The notes under the pieces were generated by a model. It did no database searches, was not told the DNA's origin, and was given only the letters and a program-made list of their open reading frames with translations. Positions 55,601 through 63,734 of a stretch of DNA of 64,000 nucleotides are shown here, one piece after another. The number at the start of each line of letters is the position of its first letter. Positions within the stretch are counted from its first letter, which is position 1. The translations under genes were made by a program, and so were the position numbers. The DNA is from Archivesica marissinica (Eukaryota; Mollusca; Bivalvia; Venerida; Vesicomyidae), in contig CM026401.1 of NCBI GenBank assembly GCA_014843695.1, positions 31,348,067 through 31,412,066 on the forward strand, written 5' to 3'.

Positions 55601-58600
55601 TTTTTCCACTATGTTAGGTCACCAAGTATAATATGATATGCAATCGTCCATCTCTAAGCTATATGATGTACAGATCTATATGATGTACAGATGTACAGAT
55701 CTATATGATGTACAGATGTACAGATCTATATGATGTACAGATGTACAGATCTATATGATGTACAGATGTACAGAGCTATATGATGTACAGATGTACAGAG
55801 CTATATGATGTACAGATGTACAGATCTATATGATGTACAGATGTACAGATCTATATGATGTACAGATGTACAGATCTATATGATGTACAGATGTACAGAG
55901 CTATATGATGTACAGATGTACAGAGCTATATGATGTACAGATGTACAGATCTATATGATGTACAGATGTACAGATCTATATGATGTACAGATGTACAGAT
56001 CTATATGATGTACAGATGTACAGAGCTATATGATGTACAGATGTACAGAGCTATATGATGTACAGAGTATATGATGTACAGATGTACAGATGTACAGATG
56101 AATCTTTCTTTGGACACAATTGGGTATTTAGGTTCTGCAAAGCATTTGGGTTCGTTGACATGTGTGATATATACAGATTGTTCCGTTACATTTGATATTC
56201 TACTTAGTTGAAACAGTAGCATATTACTTTAATGTAGTGATTTTCAGTTTGTGCCCCCCCCCCCCAGGACGAGAGTGAGAGTTGGTATGAATAAGTATAA
56301 TTATGTTCCTTTTTGTCTTTGTTGTACTGGACACTCATTTTATATCCATTAATCAGTTTTTGTCTGGGTGGGGATCTATGGAGCAGATGTTCTTATCACA
56401 TTTCTTCTGTAGCATCCTAAAAACAACTTGTTCCACGTATGTGCAAATCGTGTAACTGGGGTCAAAATTAGGTCGCTAGTATATACAGCTTAAAGAGAAC
56501 CTTTTAGAGACATGATCACGACACAATCGTGGGAATGGGGGGGGGGGGGTCAGGGTGGTGTTATGCAATATTTTTCATACGAAAATCCCAAGCATTTCGT
56601 TGTCCCCGTCAACATTACAGTTATCCTATGCAAAGAATAACAGTATAATTATGAAGTGTGACACTGCATGCTTTTTGTGAGATTTGAATGTAGGTCGGGT
56701 GTGTCGTTAAACAATTACTTCTCATGAACCAATAGTTGGAATGTTTTTGAAAATTTGTCTATAGCATTGTTACGTAACCAGGAAATCTATTAAGAAACTA
56801 ACCAAGTATACAATTTTATTAATTCTACATTGAGGGGGTGGGGGGAGTAAGCAATTATTTGAAATGTGCAATTTGTGCAGACATATATGCATAGAGTTTA
56901 TTCTATCTTTTATTACTTTCTTTTCTGATTCCCATCTTTTGAAAAGTGCACCTGCAATGTTTTATTATTTATCCTCGATATTTGTTGCCTATATGAGCGA
57001 CGCCTCCTGAGTGATGTCAGATTTTGGAGGATTGTGCAATGATACAGACAGAGATACTCATTCCAGAATCTCCTTTGGTTCTATTACGTTCATGGTGTAA
57101 AGCACCGACATCGGACGTTGGTTTAAAGTTCCAACTAAAAGATGTTAATATTATTAGGGTGAGATGCAGGATCGAACCTGTGATCCAAGTTGAGTGATCC
57201 GATGTACATCAATAGTTGAGTGTTTGCTTTTACGGAGAAGAGATAACGTTTTCGCATGCATTTCTTTGCATATTTTCAACACCCTACTCAGGGTTAGCTT
57301 TTATTATAGTTGCATCGTCCGGTGTCCATCAATATTTTGCTTTAACCCTTTCCTTCATAGAGATTTAGGTTAATATACTATTATATCGCCATACAAACGA
57401 CAGCCATTTAACCCTTTCCTTCATAGAGATTTAGGTTAACATACTATTATATCTCCATACAAACGACAGCCATTTAACCCTTTCCTTCATAGAGATTTAG
57501 GTTAATATACTATTATATCTCCATACAAACGACAGCCATTTAACCCTTTCCTTCATAGAGATTTACGTTAACATACTATTATATCTCCATACATTCGACA
57601 GCCATTTAACCCTTTCCTTCATAGAGATTTAGGTTAATATACTATTATATCTCCATACAAATGACAGCCATTTAGCTATCATGCAGTGGATAAGTAGTCA
57701 ACATATCTATCCCACCTCCATAGATATTACTGGGACTACATGAGATTTAGGTTAATATACTATTATATCTCCATACATTCGACAGCCATTTAGCTATCAT
57801 GCAGTGGATAAATAGTCGCCATATCTATCCCACCTCCATAGATATTACTGGGACTACATAGAGATTTAGGTTAATACCGTATTGTCCCTATTTAAAGCGC
57901 CACCTCTAATATAGGCGCCCCCACGTAAAAATGCAACATGAAATGGCACTTAATAAATTGGCTTACCTGTCGGTAGTACTGTTGTTTAACGTAATCCATA
58001 TATAAACCCCAAGCTCATGAATCACTAAGTATGCATGAATAATATGCGCATCACTTGTTGAACGTGTATCGCTATAAAACAAGTATTTATTTTCACAGAA
58101 GAATTCACACAATATCAACAATGCCTCAAGCTATTCAAACCGAAAGTACAAGGATAGTTATTTACATAAGACACTGTATACAAGTTTATAACGCGGAACA
58201 ATCCACAGAAACACGGGTTAACTTTAAATGTATACGATTTACGTGGCATAATATTATGTACCGCATGTACAGAACATAATTATCGATCGATTTATGTAAC
58301 ACACGATGACGTAGTAGGCATCGCATTATGACAAAGCAAGGTCACCGAGCAGTTTCTTCCAATTAGTTGGCAATTACCGATATTGAAATGGAGATTTTCC
58401 ACACCTATACTACAGAAATTAATTACTCTAATTAGCGAGCCCCTGTGTTTTGCATCGCGCCCGGGCGCTATAAATAGGAACAATATGGTATACTATTATA
58501 TCTCCATACATTCGACAGCCATTTAGCTATCATGCAGTGGATAAATAGTCGCCATATCTATCCCACCTCCATAGATATTACTGGGACTACATGAGATTTA

Positions 58601-61600
58601 GGTTAATATACTATTATATCTCCATACATTCGACAGCCATTTAGCTATCATGCAGTAGATAAGTAGTCCCCATATCTATCCCACCTCCATAGATATTATT
58701 GGGACTACATAGAGATTTAGGTTAATATACTATTATATCTCCATACAAACGACAGCCATTTAGCCCTTTCCTTCATAGAGATTTAGGTTAATATACTATT
58801 ATATCTCCATACAAACGTCAGCCATTTAGCTATCATGCAGTGGATAAGTAGTCACCATATCTATCCAACCTCCATAGATATTACTGGGACTACATAAAGA
58901 TTAAGGTTAATATACTATTATATCTCCATACAAACGACAGCCATTTAGCTATCATGCAGTAGATAAGTAGTCAACATATCTATCCCACCTCCATAGATAT
59001 TACTGGGACTACATAAGATTCTGGCCTTTATTGTGAACATTGGTTTGGCTACTACATTGTCAATGTATGTCGTATTGGTAATGGCGTCAAGAGGTGCTTC
59101 TATGAGGGAAAGGGTTAAAGTAGAATATAATTATAACATTTTCGAATGTATTTCTTTGCATACTTTCAACACTGTGCTCAGAGTGAGCTTCTATGTGTTT
59201 GGCGTCGGTCGTCTACATTTTACTTCAAGTGACATTTCCTGAATCATCATGAAACTTCGTGGCAATGATCATTGGGAGATCCTTCTCAAGATTGCTCAAA
59301 TTTGGTCACTGTTTCTTAAAAACTAGATCACTAGATCAAATGAGCGCCACAATTTCAAAAATCTTCTCCGAAATGACTTGCAGGAATATGATTTTGTGTT
59401 GAGAGGATAGTCTCTAAAGTTTAGCTTAATCCATATTATTGATTCATGATTGCCTGTGGGTATGGAAGTATTTTTGCTATGTTTGTATAGCAAGGGACAT
59501 CTCTGAAAAGGCTGTGTCAATTTATTAGCATTATTTGGAGTGACTAGTAAAACCAAGAATAGCTAAAATCCTTCCAATCCAGTCCAGTAGAATCCTTCCA
59601 ATCCAGTACAGTAGCATCCTTCCAATCCAGTCCAGTAGAATCCTTCCAATCCAGTCCAGTAGAATCCTTCCAATCCAGTACAGTAGCATCCTTCCAATCC
59701 AGTACAGTAGCATCCTTCCAATCCAGTCCTTCCAATCCAGTACGGTAGCATCCTTCCAATCCAGTACGGTAGAATCCTTCCAATCCAGTACAGTAGCATC
59801 CTTCCAATCCAGTACAGTAGCATCCTTCCAATCCAGTACAGTAGCATCCTTCCAATCCAGTACGGTAGAATCCTTCCAATCCAGTACAGTAGCATCCTTC
59901 CAATCCAGTACGGTAGAATCCTTCCAATCCAGTACAGTAGCATCCTTCCAATCCAGTACGGTAGCATCCTTCCAATCCAGTACAGTAGCATCCTTCCAAT
60001 CCAGTCCTTCCAATCCAGTACGGTAGCATCCTTCCAATCCAGTACGGTAGCATCCTTCCAATCCAGTACAGTAGCATCCTTCCAATCCAGTACAGTAGCA
60101 TCCTTCCAATCCAGTCCTTCCAATCCAGTACGACAGCATCCTTCCAATCCAGTACAGTAGCATCCTTCCAATCCAGTCCAGTAGCATCCTTCCAATCCAG
60201 TACAGTAGCATCCTTCCAATCCAGTACAGTAGCATCCTTCCAATCCAGTACGGTAGCATCCTTCCAATCCAGTCCAGTAGAATCCTTCCAATCCAGTCCA
60301 GTAGAATCCTTCCAATCCAGTACAGTAGCATCCTTCCAATCCAGTCCTTCCAATCCAATACAGTAGAATCCTTCCAATCCAGTCCTTCCAATCCAGTACA
60401 GTAGAATCCTTCCAATCCAGTACAGTAGCATCCTTCCAATCCAGTACAGTAGCATCCTTCCAATCCAGTACAGTAGCATCTTTCCAATCCAGTACAGTAG
60501 CATCCTTCCAATCCAGTCCTTCCAATCCAGTACAGTAGAATCCTTCCAATCCAGTCCAGTAGCATCCTTCCAATCCAGTACAGTAGAATCCTTCCAATCC
60601 AGTCCAGTAGCATCCTTCCAATCCAGTACAGTAGCATCCTTCCAATCCAGTCCTTCCAATCCAGTACAGTAGCATCCTTCCAATCCAGTACAGTAGCATC
60701 CTTCCAATCCAGTACGGTAGCATCCTTCCAATCCAGTACGGTAGCATCCTTCCAATCCAGTACAGTAGCATCCTTCCAATCCAGTCCTTCCAATCCAGTA
60801 CGGTAGCATCCTTCCAATCCAGTCCAGTAGCATCCTTCCAATCCAGTACGGTAGCATCCTTCCAATCCAGTACGGTAGCATCCTTCCAATCCAGTCCTTC
60901 CAATCCAGTACGGTAGCATCCTTCCAATCCAGTCCAGTAGAATCCTTCCAATCCAGTACAGTAGCATCCTTCCAATCCAGTACAGTAGAATCCTTCCAAT
61001 CCAGTACAGTAGAATCCTTCCAATCCAGTACAGAAGCATCCTTCCAATCCAGTACAGTAGCATCCTTCCAATCCAGTACGGTAGCATCCTTCCAATCCAG
61101 TCCTTCCAATCCAGTACGGTAGCATCCTTCCAATCCAGTACAGTAGCATCCTTCCAATCCAGTACGGTAGCATCCTTCCAATCCAGTACAGTAGCATCCT
61201 TCCAATCCAGTCCAGTAGCATCCTTCCAATCCAGTACAGTAGCATCCTTCCAATCCAGTACAGTAGCATCCTTCCAATCCAGTACGGTAGCATCCTTCCA
61301 ATCCAGTACGGTAGCATCCTTCCAATCCAGTACAGTAGCATCCTTCCAATCCAGTACAGTAGCATCCTTCCAATCCAGTACAGTAGCATCCTTCCAATCC
61401 AGTACGGTAGCATCCTTCCAATCCAGTACAGTAGCATCCTTCCAATCCAGTCCTTCCAATCCAGTACAGTAGCAACCTTCCAATCCAGTCCTTCCAATCC
61501 AGTCCTTCCAATCCAGTACGGTAGCATCCTTCCAATCCAGTACAGTAGCATCCTTCCAATCCAGTACGGTAGCATCCTTCCAATCCAGTACAGTAGCATC

Positions 61601-63734
61601 CTTCCAATCCAGTCCAGTAGCATCCTTCCAATCCAGTACAGTAGCATCCTTCCAATCCAGTACGGTAGCATCCTTCCAATCCAGTACAGTAGCATCCTTC
61701 CAATCCAGTCCAGTAGCATCCTTCCAATCCAGTCCAGTAGAATCCTTCCAATCCAGTACGGTAGCATCCTTCCAATCCAGTACAGTAGCATCCTTCCAAT
61801 CCAGTACGGTAGCATCCTTCCAATCCAGTACAGTAGCATCCTTCCAATCCAGTACAGTAGCATCCTTCCAATCCAGTCCAGTAGAATCCTTCCAATCCAG
61901 TACGGTAGCATCCTTCCAATCCAGTACAGTAGCATCCTTCCAATCCAGTACAGTAGAATCCTTCCAATCCAGTACAGTAGCATCCTTCCAATCCAGTACA
62001 GTAGAATCCTTCCAATCCAGTACAGTAGCATCCTTCCAATCCAGTACGGTAGCATCCTTCCAATCCAGTACGGTAGCATCCTTCCAATCCAGTACGGTAG
62101 AATCCTTCCAATCCAGTACAGTAGAATCCTTCCAATCCAGTACAGTAGCATCCTTCCAATCCAGTACGGTAGCATCCTTCCAATCCAGTACAGTAGCATC
62201 CTTCCAATCCAGTACGGTAGCATCCTTCCAATCCAGTACAGTAGCATCCTTCCAATCCAGTACAGTAGCATCCTTCCAATCCAGTACAGTAGCATCCTTC
62301 CAATCCAGTCCTTCCAATCCAGTACGGTAGCATCCTTCCAATCCAGTACGGTAGCATCCTTCCAATCCAGTACGGTAGCATCCTTCCAATCCAGTACAGT
62401 AGCATCCTTCCAATCCAGTCCTTCCAATCCAGTACGGTAGCATCCTTCCAATCCAGTACGGTAGCATCCTTCCAATCCAGTACAGTAGCATCCTTCCAAT
62501 CCAGTACGGTAGCATCCTTCCAATCCAGTACGGTAGCATCCTTCCAATCCAGTCCTTCCAATCCAGTACAGTAGCAACCTTCCAATCCAGTATGGTAGCA
62601 TCCTTCCAATCCAGTACAGTAGCATCCTTCCAATCCAGTACAGTAGCATCCTTCCAATCCAGTACAGTAGCATCCTTCCAATCCAGTCCAGTAGAATCCT
62701 TCCAATCCAGTCCTTCCAATCCAGTACGGTAGCATCCTTCCAATCCAGTACGGTAGCATCCTTCCAATCCAGTACAGTAGCATCCTTCCAATCCAGTACG
62801 GTAGCATCCTTCCAATCCAGTACAGTAGCATCCTTCCAATCCAGTACGGTAGCATCCTTCCAATCCAGTACAGTAGCATCCTTCCAATCCAGTCCTTCCA
62901 ATCCAGTACGACAGCATCCTTCCAATCCAGTACGGTAGCATCCTCCCAATCCAGTACAGTAACATCCTTCCAATCCAGTACAGTAGCATCCTTCCAATCC
63001 AGTACAGTAGCATCCTTCCAATCCCTTACGGCAGCATCCTTCCAATCCAGTTCAGTAGCATCCTTCCAATCCAGTACAGTCACACACGGGTCACTCTATA
63101 TGTCTCCCTTATAGTCACACATATGTCACACTATATCCGTCTCCCTTATAGTCACATGCGTGTCACTCTATATCCGTCTCCCTTATAGTCACATGCGTGT
63201 CACTCTATATCCGTCTCCCTTATAGTCACATGCGTGTCACACTATATCCGTCTCCCTTATAGTCACATGCGTGTCACTCTATATCCGTCTCCCTTATAGT
63301 CACACACGGGTCACTCTATATCCGTCTCCCTTAGAAGTCACATGCGTGTCACTCTATATCCGTCTCCCTTATAGTCACACACGGGTCACTCTATATCCGT
63401 CTCCCTTATAGTCACATGCGTGTCACTCTATATCCGTCTCCCTTATAGTCACATGCGTGTCACACTATATCCGTCTCCCTTATAGTCACATGCGTGTCAC
63501 TCTATATCCGTCTCCCTTATAGTCACATGCGTGTCACTCTATATCCGTCTACTGCTCTGATGGCTCCACATAGCTAAACAAGTGTTGAAGGCTATTAAGC
63601 AACTAACTAGCATCATATAAACTCTATTTTCTTTTTGACTTTCAGTGTGGGTGATGACGGGTCAAAGTAGTGAGCCGTCCAATCCTGCTCCTACGGCAGC
63701 TACTACAGCCAAAGCTATCACCGGAAATCGTTGA
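40622..63734 (+). CDS. VAMP2: Synaptobrevin/VAMP (R-SNARE) gene, multi-exon, 5' incomplete
   Basis: Coding exons: 40622-40697, 42514-42592, 45480-45559, then 47338-47389 or 50922-50973, and 63646-63734. Phases agree at every junction and all introns are GT-AG. The product is an R-SNARE of about 125 residues: a short N-terminal leader, a SNARE motif with the zero-layer arginine (in VLERDQKIS), a basic juxtamembrane stretch ([10 protein letters not shown]), one C-terminal membrane anchor and a short lumenal tail. Such proteins sit on synaptic and secretory vesicles and pair with syntaxin and SNAP-25 to drive fusion (family knowledge). The first exon is not identified; the leading G before TCA would complete an ATG if exon 1 ends in AT, which is inference. 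The symbol marks the VAMP1/2/3 group; vertebrate subtype does not apply. Confidence 0.96.
40698..42035 (+). repeat. 22-bp array made of repeated VAMP 5' splice sites
   Basis: About 55-60 head-to-tail copies. The unit consists of the last 16 coding bases of the upstream exon (GGCACAAGTAGATGAG) plus the first six donor bases (GTATGT). Variants replace GAGGTATGTGG with GAGGTCCCTGG, GGATGTATGTGG or GGGGTATGTGG. Most units keep a perfect exon-donor junction. The first three minus-strand ORFs (up to 450 codons) over the array are periodicity artefacts. Use of any downstream donor would add 22 nt or multiples and reach an in-frame TGA after six codons. Confidence 0.95.
42036..42513 (+). other. Rest of VAMP intron after the splice-site array
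   Basis: Contains a GT/GC-rich microsatellite at 42408-42442. Nothing else recognised. Ends in the acceptor TTTGTTTACAG at 42513. Confidence 0.6.
42514..42592 (+). CDS. VAMP2: VAMP exon: SNARE motif, first half with zero-layer Arg
   Basis: 79 nt, phase 0 to 1: [17 protein letters not shown] then KISELDDRA. The arginine of LERDQ is the ionic zero-layer residue that makes this an R-SNARE. Donor CGAGCAG|GTAATATT. The sequence is nearly invariant among animal synaptobrevins. Confidence 0.96.
42698..42930 (-). mobile_element. SINE family 3 in VAMP intron
   Basis: Flanked by AATATTA at 42691-42697 and 42931-42937, a probable 7-bp target-site duplication. The minus-strand head reads GATAGCGCAATGGTAGCG with B box GAGTTCGAGCCCC. 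The body has CCCTTAGGCAAGGCATTTAA and GGATTCCATCAGGAATGAGG. The tail is CGCAATCGAGCTAAAATAAA. Length 233 bp matches the copy at 53232-53462. Confidence 0.88.
42938..43740. other. VAMP intron sequence, nothing recognised
   Basis: No exon or bounded repeat. The region 43466-43740 precedes the transposase fragment and may be its 5' noncoding part. Confidence 0.45.
43752..44399 (+). pseudogene. hAT-type transposase fragment with TTF-like zinc finger
   Basis: One reading frame with two TAG stops (43986-43988 and at about 44055). The first part is low-complexity. After SWLE the second part reads [29 protein letters not shown] (C-C...H-H zinc finger) and ends [17 protein letters not shown]. This matches the N-terminal layout of hAT transposases and their domesticated ZNF862-like relatives. 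The catalytic region is missing. It lies in the VAMP intron in the same orientation; no terminal repeats were located. Confidence 0.65.
44400..45064. other. VAMP intron sequence, nothing recognised
   Basis: AT-rich, no supportable feature. Confidence 0.45.
45065..45316. repeat. Diverged copy of the 28325-28600 foldback repeat
   Basis: Inverted relative to the left half of the element at 28325-28966. Shared blocks are CGAAATAGTCGCC, AGGTACACTGACC (versus AGATACACTGGCC), TATTAAAGAACAC and GACCTAGAATGA. It lies in the VAMP intron about 160 bp before an exon. Confidence 0.75.
45340..45440 (+). mobile_element. SINE-related fragment
   Basis: GGAGGAAACAAGAGTACCCA followed by GAGAAAACCCACC resembles the body of a SINE type seen inverted at 16525-16780. 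No head or tail is retained. It ends about 40 bp from the next VAMP exon. Confidence 0.4.
45480..45559 (+). CDS. VAMP2: VAMP exon: SNARE motif second half and juxtamembrane region
   Basis: 80 nt, phase 1 to 0. The split Asp codon is completed, then [16 protein letters not shown] and [10 protein letters not shown]. The paired tryptophans and lysines form the membrane-proximal segment. Acceptor TACTTACAG; donor TGCAAG|GTATGT. The cysteine next to the membrane in KNCK replaces the Leu of vertebrate VAMP2 and is a possible acylation site (inference). Confidence 0.96.
45940..46490. repeat. Minisatellite, 57-bp unit, almost identical copies
   Basis: About ten copies of a 57-bp unit containing GGATGGTTGGCATAAGACAG. 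Eight internal copies appear identical base for base. The minus frame is open (19-residue period) because 57 is a multiple of 3. The homogeneity suggests recent amplification or assembly of a very young array. Confidence 0.95.
46491..47337. other. VAMP intron with a possible dispersed repeat
   Basis: 46840-47130 has the GGCCATAACTTGGTATTTTT and CAAGGTCACATTTAG style common in dispersed repeats of molluscs (from memory; uncertain). No termini defined. Otherwise nothing recognised. Confidence 0.35.
47338..47389 (+). CDS. VAMP2: VAMP alternative transmembrane exon A
   Basis: 52 nt, phase 0 to 1: [17 protein letters not shown] plus one base. Acceptor AAATTTTAG, donor ATAG|GTAAGA. It encodes almost the whole membrane anchor, with Gly-Gly and Gly in the first half and beta-branched residues in the second. 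It joins in frame to the preceding exon (AAG) and to 63646. It is interchangeable in length and phase with 50922-50973. Confidence 0.93.
47667..47869. mobile_element. Small MITE, 203 bp, CCAGGGTTC ends
   Basis: Starts CCAGGGTTC and ends GAACCCTGG as inverted repeats, without coding capacity. No clear target-site duplication. hAT-like ends are possible, as is chance for a 9-bp match. Confidence 0.5.
48319..49194. mobile_element. Inner hAT-like element (TAGGGCTGCAACGAT ends)
   Basis: Terminal inverted repeats TAGGGCTGCAACGAT and ATCGTTGCAGCCCTA, with subterminal GATCCGATTC and GAATCGAATC. It lies wholly within the outer element about 100 bp from its left end. It carries a degraded BED-finger ORF. 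Flanks share ATTTAT, a possible remnant of an 8-bp target-site duplication. Confidence 0.85.
48587..48799 (+). pseudogene. BED-type zinc-finger remnant of the inner hAT transposase
   Basis: 70 codons: [18 protein letters not shown] start ([17 protein letters not shown]), then [20 protein letters not shown] and HH. The layout fits a BED finger N-terminal to hAT transposases, with the CxxC cysteines lost (HAVFF in their place). No catalytic domain remains, so the element is non-autonomous. Confidence 0.7.
49650..50000. repeat. Diverged duplication, about 160-bp period
   Basis: CTTCATCTTCAAA, CAAACTTGGCTG and TATTATGTCTAGTTGTGCAT each occur at least twice about 160 bp apart (49705 and 49862), followed by short 22-bp reiterations of the last motif. 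It lies in the VAMP intron between the two TM exons. Confidence 0.65.
50270..50808. repeat. Minisatellite, 52-bp unit
   Basis: About ten copies of a unit containing CGCTTCAAACGGCCAATACG. A later subgroup has TCTCAGCTCGC and a TGATAAGT extension. It ends about 115 bp before TM exon B. Confidence 0.95.
50922..50973 (+). CDS. VAMP2: VAMP alternative transmembrane exon B
   Basis: 52 nt, phase 0 to 1: [17 protein letters not shown] plus one base. Acceptor ATGTGTTTCAG, donor ATTG|GTAAGT, both stronger-looking than those of exon A. Same length, phases and hydrophobic character as exon A, but with Trp at position 2 and a mid-membrane Cys, and without the glycines. The similarity of position, length and phase shows tandem exon duplication with divergence. 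Confidence 0.92.
51053..51313 (+). mobile_element. SINE family 2, AAACCCGAAATAT tail type
   Basis: Head GCCTCCGTGGTCGAGTGG, B box GGTTCGAGCCC, body and tail as in 30302-30558. Both flanks carry CTCTCTAACCCTTCTCTTCT, so it inserted in a CT-rich repeat or is bounded by a long (about 28 bp) duplication. Confidence 0.9.
51345..51910. other. VAMP last intron, nothing recognised
   Basis: No supportable feature. An ORF at 51658-51855 has no domain. Confidence 0.45.
51911..52012 (+). mobile_element. SINE family 2, 5'-truncated tail copy
   Basis: Starts TACTGGTTCACCGCTGGAGC and ends GGTGTAAAACCCGAAC. The head is missing, consistent with incomplete reverse transcription. Confidence 0.85.
52021..52240. 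repeat. Three-copy tandem repeat, about 89 bp
   Basis: Copies share GTGACTTATAGCCATACGTT and GGATGTACAATTTCC. It starts just after the SINE tail. Confidence 0.88.
52241..52793. other. VAMP last intron, nothing recognised
   Basis: No supportable feature. Confidence 0.4.
52794..53022 (+). mobile_element. SINE family 3
   Basis: Head TTGTGGAAGTCGTGGTAGC, B box GAGTTCGAGCCCCGC, body TGCCCTTAGGCAAGGC and ATGGATTCCATCAGGAATGA, tail ATCGAGCTAAAATTAATTTG. The head lacks about ten bases relative to the copy at 53232. Confidence 0.88.
53232..53462 (+). mobile_element. SINE family 3, complete, with 15-bp target-site duplication
   Basis: Bounded by ATCCTCTCATACCAT at 53217-53231 and 53463-53477. Head TAATAGCGCAGTGG, B box AAGTTCGAGCC, tail CGCAATCGAGCTAAAATAAA. 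Length 231 bp. The perfect duplication marks it as a relatively recent insertion. Confidence 0.95.
53478..54690. other. VAMP last intron, nothing recognised
   Basis: AT-rich. A short duplication TAGTTGAAATACTCTGTTTC occurs at 54300 and 54333. Nothing else. Confidence 0.45.
54755..54895. repeat. Short tandem repeat around GCATTACTACGTACGACCG
   Basis: Three copies of CATTACTACGTACGACCG with alternating TGTTACATATATAAACATG and GGTCACATGTGCT spacers, period about 39-50 bp. Confidence 0.85.
54896..54990. repeat. Imperfect palindrome (hairpin-forming)
   Basis: TTCACGATTTCAA, TTCCACGATT and CCAACTTCAC on the left are answered by GAAGTTGAAATCGTGG and TTGAAATCGTGAA on the right, centred near 54943. 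Confidence 0.7.
54991..55655. other. VAMP last intron, nothing recognised
   Basis: No supportable feature. Confidence 0.4.
55660..56097. repeat. Minisatellite, 25-bp unit
   Basis: About 17 copies of a unit containing CTATATGATGTACAGATGTA, with GATC/GAGC alternation in a partly regular order. Confidence 0.95.
56098..56964. other. VAMP last intron, homopolymer runs
   Basis: Contains poly-C near 56258 and poly-G near 56538. Nothing else recognised. Confidence 0.45.
56965..57185 (-). mobile_element. SINE family 1, old truncated copy
   Basis: Tail TTGCCTATATGAGCGACGCC, body GGAGGATTGTGCAATGATAC, and only the B-box part of the head (GGATCGAACCTGTGATCC on the plus strand). More diverged than the other copies. 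Confidence 0.8.
57345..57876. repeat. Composite satellite, left part
   Basis: Two unit types are mixed. A short one of about 67 bp has TTTAACCCTTTCCTTCATAG then ATACTATTATATCTCC. A longer one inserts TAGCTATCATGCAGTGGATA and CATAGATATTACTGGGACTA. The same array continues after the MITE at 58489. Confidence 0.93.
57877..58488. mobile_element. MITE, 612 bp, inserted in the satellite with a TA duplication
   Basis: Terminal inverted repeats of about 25 bp with few mismatches (CCGTATTGTCCCTATTT at the left; AAATAGGAACAATATGG at the right). Comparison with uninterrupted satellite units shows that only TA was duplicated (57875-57876 and 58489-58490). That fits a Tc1/mariner-like or other TA-target element. 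The 74-codon and 63-codon ORFs inside have no recognisable transposase motif. Confidence 0.9.
58489..59025. repeat. Composite satellite, right part
   Basis: Continuation of 57345-57876, mostly the long unit type, about 4-5 copies, with one short unit at about 58750. Confidence 0.93.
59026..59564. other. VAMP last intron, nothing recognised
   Basis: Includes a CTAGATCA-type short repeat at 59322-59338. No supportable exon. Confidence 0.4.
59565..63080. repeat. Minisatellite, 24-bp unit, 3.5 kb
   Basis: Roughly 140 units of 24 bp containing CCTTCCAATCCAGTACAGTA, with CAGT/CGGT/CCAGT and GCATCC/GAATCC variants. About 20 shortened 14-bp units (CCTTCCAATCCAGT) are interspersed. All three minus-strand frames are open for about 1160-1179 codons because no unit has a stop in any minus frame. 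The 14-bp units only swap frames. No domain, start context or composition supports a protein. Confidence 0.96.
63081..63550. repeat. Minisatellite, 37-bp unit
   Basis: About 12-13 copies of a unit containing CACTCTATATCCGTCTCCCT, with CACATGCGTG and CACACACGGG variants. It ends about 95 bp before the last VAMP exon. Confidence 0.95.
63646..63734 (+). CDS. VAMP2: VAMP terminal exon: end of anchor and lumenal tail
   Basis: Acceptor TTTTTGACTTTCAG ending at 63645. Completes the split Val codon and encodes [15 protein letters not shown] and [13 protein letters not shown], then TGA. The tail of about 26 residues is longer than in vertebrate VAMP2 and Ser/Thr/Pro-rich. It follows in frame from either TM exon. 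Confidence 0.92.

Noticed and set aside
58055..58483. Transposase gene inside the TA-target MITE
   Set aside because: The 74- and 63-codon ORFs have no helix-turn-helix or DDE motif that I can see.
59531..63083. Three overlapping minus ORFs of about 1160-1179 codons
   Set aside because: All three frames of a 24-bp repeat are stop-free, so openness carries no coding information.
55660..63550. CRISPR-like regular repeats
   Set aside because: Units are contiguous tandem repeats without unique spacers and lie in an intron of a eukaryotic gene.
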